A stretch of 64,000 bases of DNA from the NCBI GenBank assembly GCA_903929885.1, contig CAIYWI010000027.1, positions 1 through 64,000 of the forward strand, read 5' to 3'. A model generated the notes under the pieces. It saw nothing but the letters and a program-made list of their open reading frames with translations. It was not told the DNA's origin and made no database searches. Below, one piece after another: positions 59,001 to 64,000 of the stretch (its first letter is position 1; the number at the start of each line of letters is the position of its first letter). Source of the stretch: an uncultured Phycisphaerales bacterium (GTDB taxonomy: Bacteria > Planctomycetota > Phycisphaerae > Phycisphaerales > UBA1924). The translations under genes and the position numbers were made by a program.

Positions 59001-62000
59001 CCACCACGCTTCCCGCCACATCGGTTTGATAGTACTGCTGCCAGCCGTCGACGGATCGTCCGAGTTGCGATCGACCATCCGAGACAACGCGAACGGTCGC
59101 CCCTCCGCTTGTCGTGGACGACCAGTTCGAGAGCGGAGCCGTCAGGTCGTGCACATGGGAAGTCGTACGACCGTCCAGCGTCCACGAGGTGAGCAGTCCC
59201 ATCACGTTGTACGTCCCGCCGCCGATCCTCTCGCCCTCGCGCAAGGCCACGAGTCGACCGAAGTCGTCGTACGAGTAGGCGTGGTCCGTCCCCGGACCGA
59301 CCCGCGACACCAGATTGCCGTCGAGGTCGTACGAGAGGACGTCCGCGCCGATCGTCAGGTATTGATTCAACGCGTTGACGGTGTAGCGGGTGCTCACGCC
59401 GTCGATGATCTCCTCGCGCCGGTTTCCGGCGGCGTCATAGGCGTACGACCGCGTGCCGTCCGGACCCGATTCGGAAACGAGCCGCCCGGCGGCGTCGTAG
59501 GCGTAGTCCCACCGCCTGCCGGCGACGTCCGATTCGCTGAGCCGACGACCCGAGACGTCGTGGGCGTAGGTCCGGCGATCGCCGAGGACGCCGTTCGCGT
59601 CGCGCCGCTCCATCGAGACGAGGTTGGCCCGGGCATCGTATTCGTAGGCCAATCGCATCCCGTTGCCGTACGTCTCCCTCGCCACTCGACCGAGGGCGTC
59701 GTGCTCGCGATTCATGATCACGCCGCCCGCCTGATCGCGAATGGTCGCGAGTCGGTCGAAGGCGTCGTACTCGTAGGCGAATGCCGCTCCGGACTGATCC
59801 GACCGGCGGATCACTCGACCCGCCGTGTCACGCTCGTACATGAGGATCGAGCCGCGGCTGCTCGCCACCCTGACGAGACGTCCCGCGGCGTCGTACGCCA
59901 TGGAGAGTTCCTCGGCGGCGTTGGTCGCCCGGATCATGTTGCCCGCCGCGTCGTACCCGAAAGTGTCGAGCGACCCGTCGGCATGACGCGTCGATGTCAG
60001 TCGCGACAGGGAGTCGAAGGAGTGGACGACGAGTTGTCCGCGACGATTCGTCCATCGCGCAAGGTTGCCCCGCTCGTCGTACTCGTACCGTTCGATCGAC
60101 CCGTCGGCGAAGGTCGTCGCGACGAGCCGCCCGCTCTGGTCGTAGGCGTACGAGGTGCTGTTGCCGTTGGCATCCCGGGACCATGCGACCATGGCGGATT
60201 CGCCGACGTACCCGAACCGCTCCGAACCGCCGAGCGGATCGACGACCCTGACGAGTCGACCTCGCTCGTCGTACTCGTACGCGAACGCCGACGCGTCGGC
60301 CGACACTCGCTGCACGATGCGACCGGCCGCGTCGTAACGCTCGATGTACCCCGCTCCGTCCGGCGCGATGATCTTCGCGGCCTGGGCGCGATCGTTGAGG
60401 AGCAGCGCGTAGGCGGCCCCCGTCGCGTCGGTCAGCGTCAAGCCGCCCGTCGAGTCGTAGGTGTACGTGGTCGAGATCGCCGACGGTCCCTGCCCGCGAG
60501 ACGACAGACGTCCGATCGCGTCGTAGGAGAACCGCTCGATCGCCGCTCCGGGCGCGGCGATGGAGGCCAGCGATCGAACGCCCCCGCTCGAGTACGTGTA
60601 GGTCGTCGTTCCCAGCCGCGTCGAGACGGCGACGAGCAGTTCCGAAGCCGAGTCGTAGGCGAACGTCGCGATCGCCCCGAGCGAATCGGTCGCCCGCGTG
60701 ATGCGTCCGGCCGCGTTGTGCTCGAAACTCATCCACTCCCCGGCGGAGTTCTCGACGCGGCTCAGCCGCCCGGCCGCGTACGTGAACGAGAGTCGCCTTC
60801 CAGATGCGTCGACGGCCGCGTCGATCAGGCCATCGGCCCTGAAGGTTCGGATCATCCCGTCGTCGGTCGCGAGCGTGAGCAACCCCCCCACGCTCGTCAG
60901 CGTCGCGCCCGTTCCGCCGCCGTCGAGACGGTATCCGCCGAGGCCATCGGAGCGGAACCGCAGCGTCGCGCCACCGACGTCGATCGTCACCCCGACCTCG
61001 GGCTCGACGACCGCGAACGCCTCGAGCGTGTTGCTCCATCCTCGTCCGAAGGAACCGAGGCGACTCCGCGAGAAGAGGTCGGCGGCGTACGTTCTCGCCA
61101 GGATGACGGGAACGTTCGCGTCCGAAGTCGCCAGATCGGTCGCGACCGCGATCGCTCCGAAGTGCAACGCACCGATGTTCTGGCTGAACTCGAAGGCGAG
61201 CAACCGACCGAAGTCGATCGTGTACTCCCCGAGCTGACTGAGCCGCGACGCGTTGTCGGCCAACGCCCGCATCATTCCGGCCACGCTCGACCCCAAGCCG
61301 GAGGTGAAGGCGGCATAGATCGGAGCCCAGTCCCCGACCGCCACGCTCGCCGGCCGAATCGATTCGCTCAAGTCGCTCCAGTCGATGGGTTGATCGACCC
61401 GGCTCATCTCACGAACGGCGAACCTCGCCTCGTCCAGAGTCGGAGTCGTCTGGCCGAACACCAGACTGAGCGAGCCCCGCGCCCCCGGCGCGAGCACGCC
61501 AGCGGGCCCGCTGCGACTGATGCCCAGGAACCCGAACGAACTGGTCGTGAAGGTCGTTTCGCCGGGGAGCCGGAACTGGACGCCGCCCTCGGCCTCCACC
61601 TCGAGCCACGGCGCGACGATGTCGGTCTCTCCGAGATTGGCCCAGTTCACCGTGAGCGTGCCCAAAGACCCAACCAGCAGGGCCGGGGGACTGGTCATCG
61701 TCAGGGCAAGACTGCCCGCGGCGCCGTTGGTCACCCTGAAGGCGCCGGGACGCTCGACGCTCGTTCCCCGCTGGGCGACCCTGAGGGCATAGTCCCCCAC
61801 GACCGCGCCGCGAAGATCGAACGTCGCCCACGCGGTCGTCGCGTCGACCCACCACGTCCGCCTCGCCTGCCATGAGGATCCGTCCGAACCGACGAGGGCC
61901 ACCGAGGCCTCGGGGAGGAACTTGGCCCCCGTGATGACGACGGTCGTCTCGCCGCGATTGCTGCCCGACGCCGGCGACACCGACGAGACCTCGAACGATC

Positions 62001-64000
62001 GAAGCGCCACGCCGATGTCAAAGCCGCCCGGGTCGTACGAAATCGTCCCCGCCGAGACTCGGCCGTAAAACGGTCCCAGAGACGCGGGATCCGGCCGGGG
62101 CGTGAACGTCACGCCCAGTAGTCCGTCGGAAAGTACGGCATTCCAAGCCTCCTCCCGGACTGTGACCCATCTGTAACTGGTGGATGCCAACTCCCGGCCC
62201 GTTCCGTCCTGAACTGACCCGACCCAGATGGGGTCATCTATTCCTTCGATGCGGATCTCGCCAGCTCCCGAGTGCATGAGTACGAGTTGCAGCGTGACGA
62301 ACCCATGGGGTCGCTCGGCCGGCAACCTCACCTCGTAGTTCTCGACGACGAGGTACCGACTGATCTGTCTCATCGCCCTGTTCTGCACGAGGATGTAGTA
62401 CGTGCCGGCCCTGGTCTCCTTGACCAGCACGGTCTGATCCTCTTCGTTGGGCGCCGAGATGGTGCTGTCGTAGCGATTCGGCGTCGGCATGTCGCCGTAG
62501 CGGACAAACACCTCGTTGATCGCGTCGCCATCGTCGGCGGCGAGCGTCGTGACGAGCGTCTGACCGGCGGGGACCGTCACCTTGTAGTACACGGGACCGC
62601 CGCGGGCGACGCTGTCGCCGCGAATCGACCCGAGACTCAGTTCGGGCACGTCCATCTGCACGCCGTCGATCGAGCCCGAGACGTTGTTCGCCTCGTTCGA
62701 TTCCGGGATTCGGTTGAAGATGTCCGATCGAAGGATGATCCGGTACGCCCCAGGGGTCACGCCTGGAACGGAGTTGCGCACGACTTGCGTGTAGGAGGCC
62801 CCCGGCGCCAGCCAGTCGCGGATGTAGACTCTCGCGAAGAGTTGGTCGCCGACATCCCAAGTCGCGTCCGACGACACGTACAACGAGTCGTACCAACCGC
62901 CGGCGGCGTACTCCGTGCTCGCGTTGGTCACGGTGTAGCTCACGTTCATGTACCGACCGGGCATCGCGTTGGCGGGAACGATGATCTCGCCGGCCACCAG
63001 GTCCGCCTGCGGCGCGAGCGTGACGAGCATCGACTCGGGGTCGAGCGCCGCGTTGTTCGATTCGGCGTTGCGCTCGCGGACGCGTCCGCTCGCGTCGGTC
63101 AGGACGTACACGTAGAAGGGACCGGCGATCCCGTCGGGCAGCCGCACCCTGAGCGTGCGGGAATACGAACCTCCCGAAGCCAACGCACCGTCGACGACCA
63201 GTTCACTGCCCAGCACGCGGTCCTCGCCACGATCGAACACTTGATCGAGCGAGAGATACGCCGTGTCGTACCACCCCGAGGGCGAGAACGCGGCGGCGAC
63301 GCCGACATTGGACACGGTGTACTCGATGTCGAACATCCGCCCGGCCACCGCCTCGGCGGGAGCCGCCACGGCCGAGACCGTCAGATCGGGCGTCGGCGCA
63401 AGCGTGATCAGCACCTGCTCCTCGCCGCCCCGCACGTCGTTGGCGACGTTGCCGGCCTGGAACACGCCGGCGCCGGTGCGGACGAACACGTGCCACCGCC
63501 CCGAGAAGTCGAGATCGATCGGAAACGATCGCGTTGCCGTGTACGACGATCCGGCCGCGAGCGAGCCCACTCGCTGGGCCGATCCCAGCTGAATGTCGCC
63601 GCCGAAAATCGGGTCGGGAGAGAGGAAGACCTCATCAGCCCACACCGAGAGGTTGGTCGTGCGCGGACCGAGATTGCGGACGGTCCACGTGACCGAGAGT
63701 TCCGAGCCCGACACCGTGCTCGCGGGCGCGATGACGGAGGTCACCGCCAGGTCCGAATAGACGGACACCACGTCCACGGCCAGCGGCGAGGAAATATTGT
63801 TGTCGTTCTGGCCGCCCTCGTACACCGCGTCTTCCCCGTCGGTTCGCACGAAGAACCAGATCCTGCCCGATACGCCGGCGGGAATCGGAACCTGCGCGGT
63901 GGCGAAGTACCGGGCCCCGACGCCCAGAACGCCCCGATGCCAGACGATGATGGAGCTCTGCGAGCGTTCGGGCGCCAAGACGATGTCGTCCGCGTTGCCC
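56095..64000 (-). CDS. Giant secreted CARDB / RHS-repeat / dockerin-like protein, 5' partial
   Basis: The frame is open to the window edge, so the N-terminus and signal peptide are missing; about 2630 residues are visible. In order: three to four CARDB-type adhesion modules (about 1-440; VTWTVRNLGPRTTNLSVWAD, ISYTV-type repeats), a region with Ig-like/IPT modules (about 560-760), an RHS/YD-repeat zone (about 990-1750; YDAAGRLVR-type repeats) closed by the RHS core (DPAMGRFRNVDPAGVLGG, DPFGL), then a conserved-looking module, an FN3-like domain, and an autotransporter-adhesin-like repeat zone (GRWDNPLNWTNDTLPGPEDR). It ends in a dockerin-like pair DYNGDGGVDGEDLVAFFAGW / DINGDGGIDGADIASFFAWW. 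Unlike RHS toxins, ~870 structured residues follow the core. Probably a cell-surface protein. Confidence 0.88.
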   Translation of the reverse strand, partial: GNADDIVLAPERSQSSIIVWHRGVLGVGARYFATAQVPIPAGVSGRIWFFVRTDGEDAVYEGGQNDNNISSPLAVDVVSVYSDLAVTSVIAPASTVSGSELSVTWTVRNLGPRTTNLSVWADEVFLSPDPIFGGDIQLGSAQRVGSLAAGSSYTATRSFPIDLDFSGRWHVFVRTGAGVFQAGNVANDVRGGEEQVLITLAPTPDLTVSAVAAPAEAVAGRMFDIEYTVSNVGVAAAFSPSGWYDTAYLSLDQVFDRGEDRVLGSELVVDGALASGGSYSRTLRVRLPDGIAGPFYVYVLTDASGRVRERNAESNNAALDPESMLVTLAPQADLVAGEIIVPANAMPGRYMNVSYTVTNASTEYAAGGWYDSLYVSSDATWDVGDQLFARVYIRDWLAPGASYTQVVRNSVPGVTPGAYRIILRSDIFNRIPESNEANNVSGSIDGVQMDVPELSLGSIRGDSVARGGPVYYKVTVPAGQTLVTTLAADDGDAINEVFVRYGDMPTPNRYDSTISAPNEEDQTVLVKETRAGTYYILVQNRAMRQISRYLVVENYEVRLPAERPHGFVTLQLVLMHSGAGEIRIEGIDDPIWVGSVQDGTGRELASTSYRWVTVREEAWNAVLSDGLLGVTFTPRPDPASLGPFYGRVSAGTISYDPGGFDIGVALRSFEVSSVSPASGSNRGETTVVITGAKFLPEASVALVGSDGSSWQARRTWWVDATTAWATFDLRGAVVGDYALRVAQRGTSVERPGAFRVTNGAAGSLALTMTSPPALLVGSLGTLTVNWANLGETDIVAPWLEVEAEGGVQFRLPGETTFTTSSFGFLGISRSGPAGVLAPGARGSLSLVFGQTTPTLDEARFAVREMSRVDQPIDWSDLSESIRPASVAVGDWAPIYAAFTSGLGSSVAGMMRALADNASRLSQLGEYTIDFGRLLAFEFSQNIGALHFGAIAVATDLATSDANVPVILARTYAADLFSRSRLGSFGRGWSNTLEAFAVVEPEVGVTIDVGGATLRFRSDGLGGYRLDGGGTGATLTSVGGLLTLATDDGMIRTFRADGLIDAAVDASGRRLSFTYAAGRLSRVENSAGEWMSFEHNAAGRITRATDSLGAIATFAYDSASELLVAVSTRLGTTTYTYSSGGVRSLASIAAPGAAIERFSYDAIGRLSSRGQGPSAISTTYTYDSTGGLTLTDATGAAYALLLNDRAQAAKIIAPDGAGYIERYDAAGRIVQRVSADASAFAYEYDERGRLVRVVDPLGGSERFGYVGESAMVAWSRDANGNSTSYAYDQSGRLVATTFADGSIERYEYDERGNLARWTNRRGQLVVHSFDSLSRLTSTRHADGSLDTFGYDAAGNMIRATNAAEELSMAYDAAGRLVRVASSRGSILMYERDTAGRVIRRSDQSGAAFAYEYDAFDRLATIRDQAGGVIMNREHDALGRVARETYGNGMRLAYEYDARANLVSMERRDANGVLGDRRTYAHDVSGRRLSESDVAGRRWDYAYDAAGRLVSESGPDGTRSYAYDAAGNRREEIIDGVSTRYTVNALNQYLTIGADVLSYDLDGNLVSRVGPGTDHAYSYDDFGRLVALREGERIGGGTYNVMGLLTSWTLDGRTTSHVHDLTAPLSNWSSTTSGGATVRVVSDGRSQLGRSVDGWQQYYQTDVAGSVVAVTGSDGSTLATWRYSAFGIRSITGGTEQAGAPGFGAEFGVQALSSDTLLMGLRQYDPAMGRFRNVDPAGVLGGANLYAYVENDPLTRVDPFGLRGVPASVWNAYDWWLNFMADQRLGTKPWADRVEDLIRWPTPPNTIQRLEAMQPTARVAGTVAAEVTLDVGGRVLPTLGDSLRFAMDPDNAVNIVNGLAGLKRQAACGSVNRSVCEQLRRLDEQEYTPSATATTRFARPSDPNDIVGPEGWGADRWVSVDATLSYRIRFENMATATAAARTIRISLPLDADLDWRTFRLGDLAFGSVLVDIPDGSSFSYQRIDAVDSLGVYVDVSAGVNIVTGEAFWDFTAIDPATNQPPLDPFVGILPPNDASGAGQGSVDFSIRPRSDATNGSRIDALATIIFDTEAPIDTPPVFNTIDAVGPASRVEPIAATDGVTTFTVRWSGDENSDGSGIASYSVYYSVDGRPYVAWLVDTTFTQAEFLGRAGSTYRFYSVAKDNSGNVEAAPPVADAAVFVGAVTASWDGGGGDGRWDNPLNWTNDTLPGPEDRVFIDSGAVVLLTAAAGHVTLANLVSQGSLTLDPGSRLSIADDSVVGGELSLRGGVIDAAAALDLLGDLQWSGGRIEGTGSVTFHASGSIMLLGTDTKILALDAINHARFSWIGSGELRLVGATLTNEHDGVMLVTASTSIVGQDGDGGLVNVGLLLIRDLGSLAVGSGVTWSSSGRIDVMSGSLVVEGDGSSTGEVQLAAGTLLRLAAGSQQLLGPILGAGSISVVEGSRTFGLVTCAGFDHQGGDVTLTATTRVAQYAMSGGSLRLVKTATLTVAGDYIQAEGATLVGEVGEGGGAGSIIASGLARLAGTLRVEFVDGFDPAFGYPLFEVAIVSGASRVGQFTEYDLPATIAGSIHQTPLPNGVAITFNFADYNGDGGVDGEDLVAFFAGWEGGQAWADINGDGGIDGADIASFFAWWERGGR

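Noticed and set aside
57319-61875. Very long open frame (1518 codons) on the plus strand inside the giant RHS gene
   Set aside because: High GC and the third-position bias of the true minus-strand gene keep the opposite strand open. Its product is Arg/Val/Asp-rich with no domain, while the minus strand shows clear CARDB, RHS and dockerin-like sequence.
56095-64000. RHS polymorphic toxin with immunity gene
   Set aside because: No toxin fold is evident after the core, ~870 structured residues follow it, and the downstream neighbour is the convergent pseudouridine synthase fusion and not a small immunity gene.

Overview
The window is high-GC DNA with dense, mostly minus-strand operons. It looks like a planctomycete of the Phycisphaerae type. 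The sequence support for that is a C-terminal VPAP-type PEP-CTERM sorting tail, a giant secreted protein ending in a dockerin-like Asn-Gly-Asp repeat pair, very large pseudopilin-like proteins, ECF sigma factors paired with membrane proteins, and a metal permease fused to a DtxR domain as known from Chlamydia, another PVC lineage. Taxonomy is inferred from these traits, not from a search.

Layout. 1-0.6 kb: the end of a PEP-CTERM surface protein and a hairpin. 0.8-4.5 kb (minus): a 2-oxoacid dehydrogenase operon (E1 alpha, E1 beta, E2; no E3 present). 4.6-6.3 kb (minus): PhoU and an RlmI-like methyltransferase. 6.5-11.3 kb (plus): a small unknown protein, xseA, xseB, a long prepilin peptidase and an OmpA-type lipoprotein ending in a strong terminator. 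11.4-16.5 kb (minus): a complete Mn/Zn/Fe-type ABC importer behind a DtxR/MntR regulator, with two matching palindromes (TTTG-N6-CAAA), one ahead of the regulator and one ahead of the importer. 16.6-21.3 kb: two ECF sigma modules around a small DUF4286-like gene, with nested inverted repeats between the diverging genes. A 12-bp repeat in eight perfect copies follows.

21.4-30.6 kb (minus): a lone tRNA-binding domain protein and then a five-gene operon in which every junction is a 4-base ATGA/GTGA overlap. In transcription order it encodes a membrane-anchored vWA protein, two secreted repeat-like proteins, a membrane protein with a J-domain-like N-terminus (HPD kept), and a secreted protein with a CxxC...CxxC ribbon. 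I know no named system with this composition; it is the best candidate here for something undescribed.

30.7-34.8 kb: pyrH, ATP-type pckA, a secreted serine hydrolase and tRNA-Pro(TGG). 34.9-53.2 kb (minus): a type IV pilus / type II secretion-like cluster with two GspE/PilB ATPases, PilT, a PilC/GspF platform protein and five proteins with prepilin-like N-termini, among them a 2113-residue GspK-like protein. The prepilin peptidase at 8.9 kb probably processes these. 53.5-56.0 kb (plus): a CoaB-type ligase overlapping a pseudouridine synthase/methyltransferase fusion. 56.1-64 kb (minus): the last ~2630 residues of a giant CARDB / RHS / dockerin-like protein whose start lies outside the window.

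Start codons were chosen from Shine-Dalgarno matches, overlaps and where protein-like sequence begins. All functions come from reading motifs by eye; no database search was run.
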